This document shows, in pieces, positions 53,742 to 62,397 of a stretch of DNA of 64,000 nucleotides (positions are counted from its first letter, which is position 1; every line of letters begins with the position of its first letter). The stretch is from JANWYT01 sp034437555 (lineage in GTDB: Bacteria > Chloroflexota > Anaerolineae > Aggregatilineales > Phototrophicaceae): contig DAOTTQ010000067.1 in assembly GCA_034437555.1 (NCBI GenBank), positions 1 through 64,000 on the forward strand. The letters run 5' to 3'. A program made the position numbers and the translations under genes. The notes beneath the pieces were generated by a model that was given only the letters and a program-made list of their open reading frames with translations, searched no databases and was not told the origin of the DNA.

Positions 53742-54605
53742 TTATGCCTTTTCTGTGTTGCCGAAGCGTGTATAAAGCAAGAGGGGAATGACAACTAGCG
53801 ACAGCATGACCACACTGATGGCTGCGCCCATAGGCATATTGGGTGTGTTGCTGTTTAATTGTCGTGCCAGCAAATTACCAATCATCAAGCCTTGTGTGCC
53901 ACCCAGCATATCAGGGGCAATATATGTGCCAATGGTAGGGATGAATACGAGCGCACAGCCTGCCAAAACCCCCGAAAGCGTCATGGGCAACATGACCCTA
54001 AAGAACGCCACAATGGGGTTTGCGCCCAAGTCGTAGGCGGCTTCCATGTGCTTAAAGTTAAAGCGTTCTACAACGGCATAGATGGGCAACACCATAAAGG
54101 GCAAATAGGCATACACCAAGCCGAGTAGCACCGCGAACTCGTTGTTTAGCAATTGTTGGGGCGTTTGTGCAATGCCCAAGCTGACGAGCAAATTGTTGAT
54201 GAGGCCTTCTTTTGCCAGCAAAAACCGCCATGCGTAAATGCGAATGAGCAGGTTTGACCAAAAGGGCAAAATCACTAAAAAGAGGGCAAATTGCTTACTG
54301 AAGTTGTTCTTGCGCGTAGAAATAAACACGGCAAGAGGGTAGCCTACCACCAGCGTGATAGCCATTGTAATAAATGCCAGCTGAATTGACCGCCACAGGA
54401 TGGGGCTAAAAACGCCAAGTGTGCGCTCATAATGGGAGAGTGTAAGGGGTAGTTCGGGTAATCCGCCGTTACCGCGTGACATAAAGCTAATGCCAACGAC
54501 CAAGAATAACGGTATAACAAAGAAAATTCCTAGCCAAATAAACGTGGGCAATGATAGGAGGAAACTGCTATAGCTCCGCAGAAAGCCACTCAGCCGTAAC
54601 GCCAT
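53742..54605 (-). CDS. potB: Polyamine ABC transporter permease PotB
   Basis: About 287 residues from the ATG at 54605, which has GAGGT upstream; the in-frame ATG at 54701 adds a hydrophilic stretch unlike the family. Six membrane segments are seen, and the EAA loop is MEAAYDLGANPIVAFFRVMLPMTLSGV. LPFWSNLLIRIYAWRFLL and GTYIAPDMLGG are PotB hallmarks. It is the first gene of the operon, with a strong promoter at 54741. Confidence 0.92.
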   Translation of the reverse strand: MALRLSGFLRSYSSFLLSLPTFIWLGIFFVIPLFLVVGISFMSRGNGGLPELPLTLSHYERTLGVFSPILWRSIQLAFITMAITLVVGYPLAVFISTRKNNFSKQFALFLVILPFWSNLLIRIYAWRFLLAKEGLINNLLVSLGIAQTPQQLLNNEFAVLLGLVYAYLPFMVLPIYAVVERFNFKHMEAAYDLGANPIVAFFRVMLPMTLSGVLAGCALVFIPTIGTYIAPDMLGGTQGLMIGNLLARQLNSNTPNMPMGAAISVVMLSLVVIPLLLYTRFGNTEKA

Positions 54606-54740
54606 GGAAGGTCTACCTCTATGGTCACTTGGGTGTACCAGTCTAAGAACATAGGATTCTCCAAAATTGGTGGACAAGGTAGGGTATAGCATAGAAAACA
54701 AAGACGAACTCCCTTAAAAAGAGTCCGCCCATTGCTTTCT

Positions 54741-54769
54741 ATTATAGCTTAAATTGAGTATGATGTAAA
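54741..54769 (-). promoter_or_regulatory. Promoter of the potBCDA operon
   Basis: TTTACA, exactly 17 bases, then TATAAT on the minus strand, about 135 bases before the potB start. No terminator separates it from the upstream STAND gene, so read-through is possible. The leader contains a weak GGACTC/GAGTTC hairpin. Confidence 0.8.
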
Positions 54770-54787
54770 TTAGAACTGCGTATTATT

Positions 54788-57700
54788 TTACAGCCACTCC
54801 CAACGGCTAATATCGGTCATGTGGGCAACGATGCCCTGCGTTAAGGCACTCTCTAATACGGGGGGTGTAAAGAGAATGTGCGTTGCCAAGAAGTGTAACA
54901 AATACTCTCTTTGGCGTGTGGTGCGTTTCGTCATAAACCACAGCAACGCTCTCTGAATTTCTTGGATTAGGGACGTATTATTGGGTACATAGTTCAAAAA
55001 GGCTGCCAATGCAATCGCACGATACCAATCATCGCTTATGTCATATGACAAGCTAAGAAGTTTTTCGCGCTCGTCTGCCGAAACTTTAGAGGTAACTTCC
55101 ATAATCACTTTGGCTTTGTGTTCTTCACTGAGTAGAGGAAGTTGTTCCAGCCAATGTAATAGGGGCTTGTCGGGTGTAACGAATGGCTTTAAGGGAAGCC
55201 AACCGTTGGCTTGCCCCGATAAATTGTAAATGGCGCGATTAACTAGCCGTTCATCTTCAATTTTAAGGCTACTGCGAATGGCTTCGGCAATGTTTTCTGG
55301 CAACCATGTTTCTGGCACTTTGGGCGTGGCATCTAATGGGGTAGGGGAGGCATTGTCCTGGATGAGTGCCAGCGTACGCTCTCTAATTTCTTCGTTGGTC
55401 ATGGTGTCTGCGATGGCTAAGGCTTGCGAGCGTTGGGAATCGCTTAGGGTAGGATAAAGCGCGACAAGAATATTTTGCAGGCTGTATTCGTTGTAATCAG
55501 TGCGTTTACTCTCTAAAAGTTCGAGCGTTGTCTGGCGCAAGTCATCGTTAAGATACGGTGGGATGGTTTGGAGTAATTGTAGGCTGTCCCTGACACTGCT
55601 TGTTGTAGGGGATGGCTTGCGCTTTAGCAATATGTTTAGGCGGTCTTTAAGCCAATCTTGGCGTTTTTGTGTGGGTATATAGGGCAAAAGCGCGATAAAA
55701 TTGGTATTTGTTAGGCTTTCTAGGCGGTCATCATGCCAAAAAACAGCACGTTCTTCGGGCGTAAGGTGTGGGATAAGTGAGACCAGCGTGCTTGTCCATG
55801 ACCCCGTATCTTGAATAACGTTAATGGCATTGATGGCGATATTTTTGGCTTTTTGTGCCTCATCACTACTTAAAAAACCCGCCTCTAGCAAGCTGGCACA
55901 CATTAGGACGCGCCGTTCTAGGTGGGTGATTTTACTGCTGATGTTAAGGGCGCGCGTGGTTGTCCATCCCTCTAAGCCACTTCGCACCGCTTCTATGACT
56001 AGGGGAGCTTCATAATTGCCCGCGATGCTGTTTAGGCTGGTGCGAATGAGGGCGTAACGCACGCAATTGACCAAACTTGTGGGGCTTTCTGCGCGTTCTA
56101 TTTGTAAAAGGGCATCACTTTGTGCGACATCTTTCCATGCCGTCATTAGGTCTGCAATATAGCCATCATATAAATAGCTCGATTGCTTAACGCGCATATG
56201 AAACCACTCGGCATTATCAAAGAGGGCTTCCAACGCCCGTGTATCGCCCGCCTCTAACAAATGAAATACCAAATGGTCGTATAAATAGCCGTCGTCGGGG
56301 GCAGTATGCCAACCTTCGCCCGTTTGGGTGGGCTGATAGGCGGAAAGCAACCCTTGATGAAGTGTGCTTAGATTGTCTATCTCTGCGGTCATAAAGTCAC
56401 GCAGTAAGTCATGAATCACAAGGTTCTTCGTGTCACCTTCACATAAGGCTCGGGCGATGATGTCCTCTAGGAGTTCTTGTGTTTCGTCTGCTTCAAAGCC
56501 TGCTAGGGCTTGCCATAGTCGGTGTACCGCTACAAAAGGGATGCTCTCGTCTTCTTTGAAGATAGCCAATGCCACATACAAACGGCGATGCTCGGCAGAG
56601 AGCGTGTCTAGTGACAAGCCAAACGTTTGCTCTAGGCTGTCGTGAATGTCTTCCGCTCGCCTTGATTTTAGCTTACGGGCGTTAAACGTTTCTAGCCATT
56701 CGCTGGGGCTACGTTTTTGAAGTTGTGCGCCTGCTAGTTTAAGGGCAAGGGGCAATCGTCCCAAGCGTTGGCTCATCATGTGAATTAGGGTAGGGGGGAC
56801 TTCGGCTAAAGCACCTTGCGCCCACTCTTTAAGCAAAATCACAGCTTCGGTGTCATGCATGGGTGGCACAGTGAACACCACAAAACCCACTGAACGGGCG
56901 GTCTCTGCGTCACGTGTGGTCATGAGGGTGTGGCACGCTTCGCCCCCCATACGAAAGATGTCGGCGTGTTTTCTTTGCCAAATGTCATCGATAATCAGCA
57001 AGCACACGCTATCTTTAAGCAAGTCTGCCAGCTGTACTTTAAGGCTATCGATGGTGGGGGCGTTACTTTGTACTTGTCCCCCCAGTGCCTCAATCCATTC
57101 ACGTAGTTTTTGCACCAAGTCGCCATCACTGGGGTGACTGCCCACTGTTACCCATAAAATACCATCAGGGAATGCCTCTTGAACGGTGGGTTCTTCACAC
57201 AATGCCCGCGCCATAACGCTCTTACCAATGCCCCCCATGCCATGAATGGCAACGCCCAGGTTGTTTTCTAGGGATTCGCGTAAGCCCTGCATAATATCGG
57301 GGCGCATGATGTAATTGGTGGGAAGGGGCTTATGTGTGAAAAAATCACGCCGTTTGCGAGGTTGTGATATTGCCATTACTTTATGCAACGCGCTTTGCAC
57401 CAACATTGCCAATTGGTCGGGAGAATAAAAGAAGCCCACGACATGCTTGCTCATAATGCGCTCTTTGAATTGCTCCAAACGGCTCTTTTGGGGGTCGGTA
57501 TCCATAAAAGAGGGTTGCCACGCTAATTCCTGTCCGTCCTCATCTTGGTGTGCCACCACAAACAATAACATGGGGATACCACGCTCTAACGCCCACTCAT
57601 ACTCTAACTCTGTAATGCCTGTAACGCTGTTACCACGCCGTACTTCACCGCTGTTTGTGGTGTACTGCATGTTTTCATCGGGGGCAAAGCCGTAACGGCG

Positions 57701-57898
57701 GGCGTAAATGCCCACGAAAACTTCGGCTTCTTGCACACGGTCATAGCAAAGCTGGAGTGCGTTTCGTTCTGTTGCATCAAAGGCTTCCATAAGAATGGGG
57801 TACGCCCCCGACCTTAAAATAACCTCTTGGACTTTAGCGCGAAACTTTAGCAGATCTTTAGAGGTGCTACTGATGAAAACGTCAACGTGATTGGGCAT
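54788..57898 (-). CDS. DUF4062-NB-ARC STAND ATPase
   Basis: 1036 residues. The N-terminal DUF4062 domain (1-175) begins VDVFISSTSKDLLKFRAKV and includes TGITELEYEWALERGIPML. A STAND ATPase of the NB-ARC type follows: P-loop GMGGIGKS (220-227), Walker B LLIIDDIW, TTRD for the sensor Arg, and RLGRLPLALKLAG for the GLPL motif. From about residue 460 a winged-helix and a long helical C-terminus without clear TPR or WD40 repeats extend to the end and presumably sense a ligand. This is the architecture of NLR-like signalling ATPases, some of which act in anti-phage defence; that role is inference. Monocistronic, with its own promoter at 57971. Confidence 0.9.
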   Translation of the reverse strand: MPNHVDVFISSTSKDLLKFRAKVQEVILRSGAYPILMEAFDATERNALQLCYDRVQEAEVFVGIYARRYGFAPDENMQYTTNSGEVRRGNSVTGITELEYEWALERGIPMLLFVVAHQDEDGQELAWQPSFMDTDPQKSRLEQFKERIMSKHVVGFFYSPDQLAMLVQSALHKVMAISQPRKRRDFFTHKPLPTNYIMRPDIMQGLRESLENNLGVAIHGMGGIGKSVMARALCEEPTVQEAFPDGILWVTVGSHPSDGDLVQKLREWIEALGGQVQSNAPTIDSLKVQLADLLKDSVCLLIIDDIWQRKHADIFRMGGEACHTLMTTRDAETARSVGFVVFTVPPMHDTEAVILLKEWAQGALAEVPPTLIHMMSQRLGRLPLALKLAGAQLQKRSPSEWLETFNARKLKSRRAEDIHDSLEQTFGLSLDTLSAEHRRLYVALAIFKEDESIPFVAVHRLWQALAGFEADETQELLEDIIARALCEGDTKNLVIHDLLRDFMTAEIDNLSTLHQGLLSAYQPTQTGEGWHTAPDDGYLYDHLVFHLLEAGDTRALEALFDNAEWFHMRVKQSSYLYDGYIADLMTAWKDVAQSDALLQIERAESPTSLVNCVRYALIRTSLNSIAGNYEAPLVIEAVRSGLEGWTTTRALNISSKITHLERRVLMCASLLEAGFLSSDEAQKAKNIAINAINVIQDTGSWTSTLVSLIPHLTPEERAVFWHDDRLESLTNTNFIALLPYIPTQKRQDWLKDRLNILLKRKPSPTTSSVRDSLQLLQTIPPYLNDDLRQTTLELLESKRTDYNEYSLQNILVALYPTLSDSQRSQALAIADTMTNEEIRERTLALIQDNASPTPLDATPKVPETWLPENIAEAIRSSLKIEDERLVNRAIYNLSGQANGWLPLKPFVTPDKPLLHWLEQLPLLSEEHKAKVIMEVTSKVSADEREKLLSLSYDISDDWYRAIALAAFLNYVPNNTSLIQEIQRALLWFMTKRTTRQREYLLHFLATHILFTPPVLESALTQGIVAHMTDISRWEWL

Positions 57899-57938
57899 AG
57901 GTTGGGTTCACTTTTCGCTTAAAAAACATGGAAATAGC

Positions 57939-57972
57939 ATAGGCTGTAAAAACTGTGATTTTCATAGCCTAT
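57939..57972. promoter_or_regulatory. Inverted repeat at the start site of the STAND gene
   Basis: ATAGGCT and AGCCTAT face each other across 20 bases, immediately downstream of the -10 box at 57971. A related AGCCTGT lies at 58001. This could be an operator or a 5' leader hairpin. Confidence 0.45.
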
Positions 57973-57999
57973 ATTAATTATAGAAAAACAAATTGTAAA
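57971..57999 (-). promoter_or_regulatory. Promoter of the DUF4062-NB-ARC gene
   Basis: TTTACA, 17 bases, TAATAT on the minus strand, about 73 bases ahead of the start codon. A second TATAAT-like hexamer overlaps the spacer. Confidence 0.65.
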
Positions 58000-58011
58000 T
58001 AGCCTGTGTTT

Positions 58012-58653
58012 TTATCCAAAGAAATTGATGAATTGCTGGGCGTGTGTCTTTGCCAATGCGTTAAGGCGCAAGTGCGCTTGTGATGTTTCACCATCGCCCA
58101 CGCCCACCACATGAAAGCCCCCATTCAATGCGCCTTTAATTCCCACGTCAGAATCTTCAAACACCACCACTTCGTTAGGCAAAACATCAAGCCTGCCAGC
58201 TACCCAAACAAAGACATCGGGGGCGGGCTTTTTGTTCTTTACTGTATAACCGTCACCAATGGCATCAAACAGATGATGAAGTTGAAGTTGTTTAAGAACG
58301 GCATGGGCGTTACGGCTTGCGCTCCCTAACCCCATTTTTAAGCCAATGGCTTTGGCATCTTCTATCAGAGGACGTGTGCCTAACATGGCGTGTTCGGGTG
58401 AAAGGCTTTGAAGTAGGTCTAGGAAGTAAACGCTTTTGCGGTGCATCAGGTCATTAGCGCGGGGTTCACCCACACTTTGCCCTCTTAGGATGTATTTTAG
58501 GCTTTCTACGCGGTCGGCACCGCGCAGTACATGGCTATCTTGACGGGTAAACACCATGCCCTCTTCGTCCGCAAGGCGTTTCCAAGAGCGATAGTGTAAT
58601 TCTTCTGTATCGGCAATCACGCCGTCCAAATCAAAGATAAAGGCTTTTATCAT
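58012..58653 (-). CDS. pgmB: HAD-superfamily hydrolase, beta-phosphoglucomutase-like
   Basis: 213 residues. Motif I is FIFDLDGVIADTEELHY with the nucleophile and acid Asp pair. The cap has RGADRVESLKYIL, matching the substrate-binding LRGxxRxxSL of beta-phosphoglucomutases. Motif II is GLGSASRNA, the Lys of motif III is in VKNKKPAPDVF, and motif IV is VVFEDSDVGIKGA. The likely reaction interconverts beta-glucose-1-phosphate and glucose-6-phosphate, but a generic sugar phosphatase is possible. No maltose or trehalose phosphorylase gene is adjacent. Confidence 0.82.
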   Translation of the reverse strand: MIKAFIFDLDGVIADTEELHYRSWKRLADEEGMVFTRQDSHVLRGADRVESLKYILRGQSVGEPRANDLMHRKSVYFLDLLQSLSPEHAMLGTRPLIEDAKAIGLKMGLGSASRNAHAVLKQLQLHHLFDAIGDGYTVKNKKPAPDVFVWVAGRLDVLPNEVVVFEDSDVGIKGALNGGFHVVGVGDGETSQAHLRLNALAKTHAQQFINFFG

Positions 58654-58664
58654 GGGTGTGTGCT

Positions 58665-58730
58665 TGGCTTGGGTGTGTTTAAGTCATGATTCACATCATA
58701 ACCCAAACACACCGAAACTCAAGCCTTTTT
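58665..58730. repeat. Long interrupted inverted repeat between HAD and PepSY-like genes
   Basis: GGCTTG, GGTGTGTTT and ATGAT pair in order with ATCAT, AAACACACC and CAAGCC, forming a three-part stem. A T run follows only on the plus strand, where no gene needs termination. It fills most of the gap between two minus-strand genes. Confidence 0.6.
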
Positions 58731-58733
58731 GGT

Positions 58734-59504
58734 TTATTCTATGGCGAGCGTTGTTTTATCTTTAACATTTACGGTGGCAGAGACCACGATATTGCCTTCG
58801 CTATCCAAAAACGCCACATTCCAAACGTCATTTTGTTGGCGTTCTGTTTCGGTTGTCCAGCCCTCAACACCCTGTAACACTTCCCCTACCCTTACATCTG
58901 CAAAAGCTACAGCGATGGCTTGTTGTGAGATACTGGTTTCCCACTCGTCATACGCTAAAACGTCGGGGAAATAGATGTTGCTGATGCTAGGGTTGTCAAA
59001 AGAGCGCATTGTGCCATCCTCAAACGCCACAATCATGTATAGTGAGCGTTCTCCTGCTTCAATGTATACGCCCCACCCTTTTGCCCATGGGTTGTACTCT
59101 ACGTAAATCTCATCGACGCTTGCGCCATCCAGCAGTTCATTTATTGTGGGTTCGGCATCGACAAACTCGCGGATAGGCGCGTAGGCTTCTTCGTTGCGTT
59201 CTTCACTAGAAGGGATGTAAACATCATAGCCAAAGACGCGCGCCCTCTCAATAATTACGTCTGCCCATCCCCAATCTTCGCCCTCATCGCTATAAAAGTT
59301 TACGCGCCAAACGTTAAAGACATTTTGTGTAGCATAGGCTTTGGCATACCAGTCCTCACGCCCTTCTAGGCTATCGCCTATAAAAGGAAAATCAAGCGCA
59401 ACATCAATGGCATCTTGCTCTGTATAGGTTTGGGCAATGCTATTTGTCATGATAAGTGTGGTGAATAAAAAGAGCAAAAGCCCTCTTAGAAATGTGCGTG
59501 CCAT
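58734..59504 (-). CDS. Secreted PepSY-like protein of unknown function
   Basis: 256 residues from the ATG at 59504 (AAGGAT about 10 bases upstream), with a signal peptide ending near NSIAQ. The mature part seems to hold two or three PepSY-like units: each has a helix (EQDAIDVALDF; QQAIAVAFADVRVGEV) followed by a strand pair such as VWRVNFYSDEG and VWNVAFLDSEGNIVVSATVNV. It is acidic and rich in Trp and Tyr. It lies 17 bases after the DUF1501 gene, so it is probably the third gene of that operon. The domain call is tentative. Confidence 0.6.
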   Translation of the reverse strand: MARTFLRGLLLFLFTTLIMTNSIAQTYTEQDAIDVALDFPFIGDSLEGREDWYAKAYATQNVFNVWRVNFYSDEGEDWGWADVIIERARVFGYDVYIPSSEERNEEAYAPIREFVDAEPTINELLDGASVDEIYVEYNPWAKGWGVYIEAGERSLYMIVAFEDGTMRSFDNPSISNIYFPDVLAYDEWETSISQQAIAVAFADVRVGEVLQGVEGWTTETERQQNDVWNVAFLDSEGNIVVSATVNVKDKTTLAIE

Positions 59505-59521
59505 AGGTGGTTTTATCCTTG

Positions 59522-60772
59522 TTAAACGGGCTTGATGATGCCTAAGTCTGACCATGTATAATCTGGAAAGATGGTGTCTAAGGCGTTGTTTCCGAGCCTT
59601 TTTACCAAAATTTCGCTTAAAATTGACCGATAATCGGTTGTAACTGCCAAATCACCGTCATCAAGGGCTTCGGGGTGTAGCCCGCGCCAATCGGCAGTAA
59701 TGCCCCCTGTTGCGCCACCGCCCATCACAAACATCACGCTGGCGCGTCCGTGGTCTGTGCCTTTAGAGGCATTTTCGCCAGTAGTGCGCCCAAATTCGCT
59801 CATGGTGACGACGTTTACACGCGCCATTTCATCTTGTAAATCACTATAGAATGCCGCCAAGCCACGCGCCATATCATCCAGTAGGAACGCCATTGCGCCT
59901 TCTGCACCCCCTTGCTCATCGTGGGTGTCCCATCCGCCAATGTCGATGCACGCAATTTCTAAGCCCACATCGGCTTTGATGAGTTGTGCCACTTGGCGCA
60001 AGCCCATCCCAAAATTGCTTTCGGGGTATTGTGCGCCATAAGCGGCTTGATATTCGTTGGCAGAGAGGTTTTGGAGCATGTCAATTGTCCCAAATACGCT
60101 AGAGGCATGGGCGTTTAGCATTTCGCCAGAGGCTTCTACTGCATATAAACCCGAAAGTGTGCGCTGAATGCCAGCAAGCTGGTCTTGCCTACCCTCAAGG
60201 TGAAAATCTGCGATGCTTCGTAATGCCAATGCCGAATCTTCACCCCTTAAAGATGTGGGGAGCATTGCGCCAATGCCTACTGCCCTAAACACAGAGTCGT
60301 TTTGCCAGCTTGCCGTTTGTAAATGCCGACTAATCCAACCCGCAGACGTTAGTTTATCGCCGGGCGTGCCACGCTCCATATATTCCATCGCGTCAAAATG
60401 CGAGCGTGTGGGGTCGGGAGAGCCTGCGGCATGAACGATGTGTAATTTGCCCTCGTCATAAATCTCTTTGAGTGGGCGCAAGCTAGGATGCAAGCCAAAG
60501 AAACCGTCTAAATCGAGCGCAGAAAAATCGGTGGTGTTGGGTTCTGCAATGGCAATCGTGGGGCGGCGGTCATAATAGTTTGCACCCTCCCCAAATGGCA
60601 CAACGGTATTTAAGCCGTCCATGCCCCCACGCTGAAAAATCACCACCATCACCTGTTTATTGCCTGATGAAGGCGACTGTGCAAACGCAAGTTTGGGCAT
60701 CCAAATAGGAAACATCGCTTGGCTAATGCCCACAATCCCAAGCCCCTTCAAAAAGTCACGCCTTGTAACCAT
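59522..60772 (-). CDS. DUF1501 protein, Tat-exported
   Basis: 416 residues with a twin-arginine signal (TRRDFLKG, hydrophobic stretch, cut near LAFAQ). The body matches DUF1501, a relative of the alkaline phosphatase/sulfatase superfamily: VVIFQRGGMDGLNTVVPFG, IDIGGWDTHDEQGG, TMSEFGRTTGEN and GTDHGRASVMFVMGGG carry the metal-type residues. The biochemical role of the family is not established. It follows the DUF1800 gene by 20 bases; the two families occur side by side in many genomes. Export would use the Tat system encoded at 28955-30186. Confidence 0.9.
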   Translation of the reverse strand: MVTRRDFLKGLGIVGISQAMFPIWMPKLAFAQSPSSGNKQVMVVIFQRGGMDGLNTVVPFGEGANYYDRRPTIAIAEPNTTDFSALDLDGFFGLHPSLRPLKEIYDEGKLHIVHAAGSPDPTRSHFDAMEYMERGTPGDKLTSAGWISRHLQTASWQNDSVFRAVGIGAMLPTSLRGEDSALALRSIADFHLEGRQDQLAGIQRTLSGLYAVEASGEMLNAHASSVFGTIDMLQNLSANEYQAAYGAQYPESNFGMGLRQVAQLIKADVGLEIACIDIGGWDTHDEQGGAEGAMAFLLDDMARGLAAFYSDLQDEMARVNVVTMSEFGRTTGENASKGTDHGRASVMFVMGGGATGGITADWRGLHPEALDDGDLAVTTDYRSILSEILVKRLGNNALDTIFPDYTWSDLGIIKPV

Positions 60773-60792
60773 AGTTCATCGCTCCGTTTTGC

Positions 60793-62289
60793 TTATCGCC
60801 ACTGAAAGTAAGGAGAGGCAAATACCAATCCCACAAGGCTCGGTAATTTGCTATTGCGTAAATTAGCGGTCACTGTCTCGTTGGGGTCGCCTGCCCTACT
60901 GACAAATTGCAGCAGCTTGTCCCGTTCACTACTAGCAATACTGTGATGCAAGAAAGCGTCTGTTGTGGCATCCACAAGTTCCCCTACGGTGTTCACCATT
61001 GGGATGAGCGTATCAAGATTTAGTGTTAAGCCACTAAAATAGCCATCCCCTGCTGAACTGATGAGAAGCGCGCTATTCCAGCGATACAGTAATCCGTTAG
61101 TGTTCATCCACGCGCCTGCAACATCAGGATAGCCATTGGGGGGAAACCAGTAAAATGGCATGTGACCCATCGGTTCTAGAGCGTAATGAAAAAGGGGATC
61201 GGGGTTTTCGATACGAATAGAGGGGTGTAAGGCACGTATCATTGCTACTAAAAAATCCATCGGACGGCGGAACTTTTGCCCCGAAGATGCCCAAAATTCG
61301 GGTGTGCCAAACAAGTGCCTAAGCGTGGCTTTAATGTCGCCTTTACTGCTGGTAAAGGCTTCTGCGGTGCTTTGGATGATGCCTTCGGGCGGAAAGTCTG
61401 TGATGAACTTGCGACAGAGTTTCTTTGCTACAAAGCGTGCTGTAGACGGATGATTGACCAAAATATCAATCACTTGTAGCCCGTCCTCAATACCACGCCC
61501 TGCGGGCAAGCGCACCCCTAGCACTGTTTTTTCGTCTGTGTCGTGCTGGTCAAAGCTAAACGTAAAGCTTGCTGTATAGTAGTTGTCGGTGAGTGTCCAG
61601 CCTGTAAATGCACGTGCCACTTCAGCAACATCTTGTTCTGTATAGCCCCCATCTACGCCCAAAGTGTGCAATTCCATCAGTTCACGGGCGTAATTTTCGT
61701 TGGGCTGTTCTTTTGTGCTTACGGCGTTATCTAAATACTTTAGCATGGCGGGGCTTTGTGCGCTGGCAAGAATAAGGTCTCTAAAGTTGCCTAGTGCGTG
61801 CTTACGCACCACGTCTCTATCATCCGTTAACTTGTCTGCTAAATAGTCGGGCGCAGGAATGTTAAGATGGTCTGTCCAAAGTTCCACCATCATCTCATAA
61901 AGCTGGCGTTCACTAAAAATAGCTCGATATAGCCGTGACCACAACAACGCCTGATGCACCACCTCATAACGGTCATCAGCCGTCAGTCGTAACTCGTCTA
62001 TTGGCATAGAAAAAACGCGCCGTTGGACAATAAAATCATCAACGAGGGGGTCGGGGATGGCTTCATAAGCCAACTGGTATTCTATATAGTCGCTTGCACC
62101 TAGCAATTCTACAGGTGAAATATCAGAGCTTCGCACGCCCCATGTTATGCGCCTAAGCAAATGAATTGTCGGGCTAATCTCGGTTTGGGCATGTACTTTA
62201 GAGGCTTGTAGCAATTCTAAGCCCCCCAAGCCCACGCCCGCCATGACTGCCCCACCTACTTTTAAGAACCCTCTGCGTGACACCGTCAT
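60793..62289 (-). CDS. DUF1800 protein, Tat-exported
   Basis: 498 residues with a twin-arginine signal (SRRGFLKV) at the N-terminus. The DUF1800 core is clear: LLRRITWGVR near the start, ELWTDHLNI, ENYARELMELHTLGVDGGY, VARAFTGWTL and FVAKKLCRKFI. The C-terminus has GMPFYWFPPNGYPD-like HMPFYWFPPNGYPDV. The function of this family is unknown; it pairs with DUF1501 in many bacteria, suggesting a joint extracytoplasmic complex. First gene of the three-gene unit. Confidence 0.9.
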   Translation of the reverse strand: MTVSRRGFLKVGGAVMAGVGLGGLELLQASKVHAQTEISPTIHLLRRITWGVRSSDISPVELLGASDYIEYQLAYEAIPDPLVDDFIVQRRVFSMPIDELRLTADDRYEVVHQALLWSRLYRAIFSERQLYEMMVELWTDHLNIPAPDYLADKLTDDRDVVRKHALGNFRDLILASAQSPAMLKYLDNAVSTKEQPNENYARELMELHTLGVDGGYTEQDVAEVARAFTGWTLTDNYYTASFTFSFDQHDTDEKTVLGVRLPAGRGIEDGLQVIDILVNHPSTARFVAKKLCRKFITDFPPEGIIQSTAEAFTSSKGDIKATLRHLFGTPEFWASSGQKFRRPMDFLVAMIRALHPSIRIENPDPLFHYALEPMGHMPFYWFPPNGYPDVAGAWMNTNGLLYRWNSALLISSAGDGYFSGLTLNLDTLIPMVNTVGELVDATTDAFLHHSIASSERDKLLQFVSRAGDPNETVTANLRNSKLPSLVGLVFASPYFQWR

Positions 62290-62397
62290 AAATTTATAAA
62301 CCCCTTTGTGCTATTGATCCTAAGCATACACCAATTTTGAGGGCGTGTGTTGTTTGAATTTTATGACAGAGGGCAAAATAAGAACAGCGTACTAGGC

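Noticed and set aside
54606..54740. Riboswitch in the potB leader
   Set aside because: Only a weak short hairpin is present; no conserved aptamer-like structure could be recognised.
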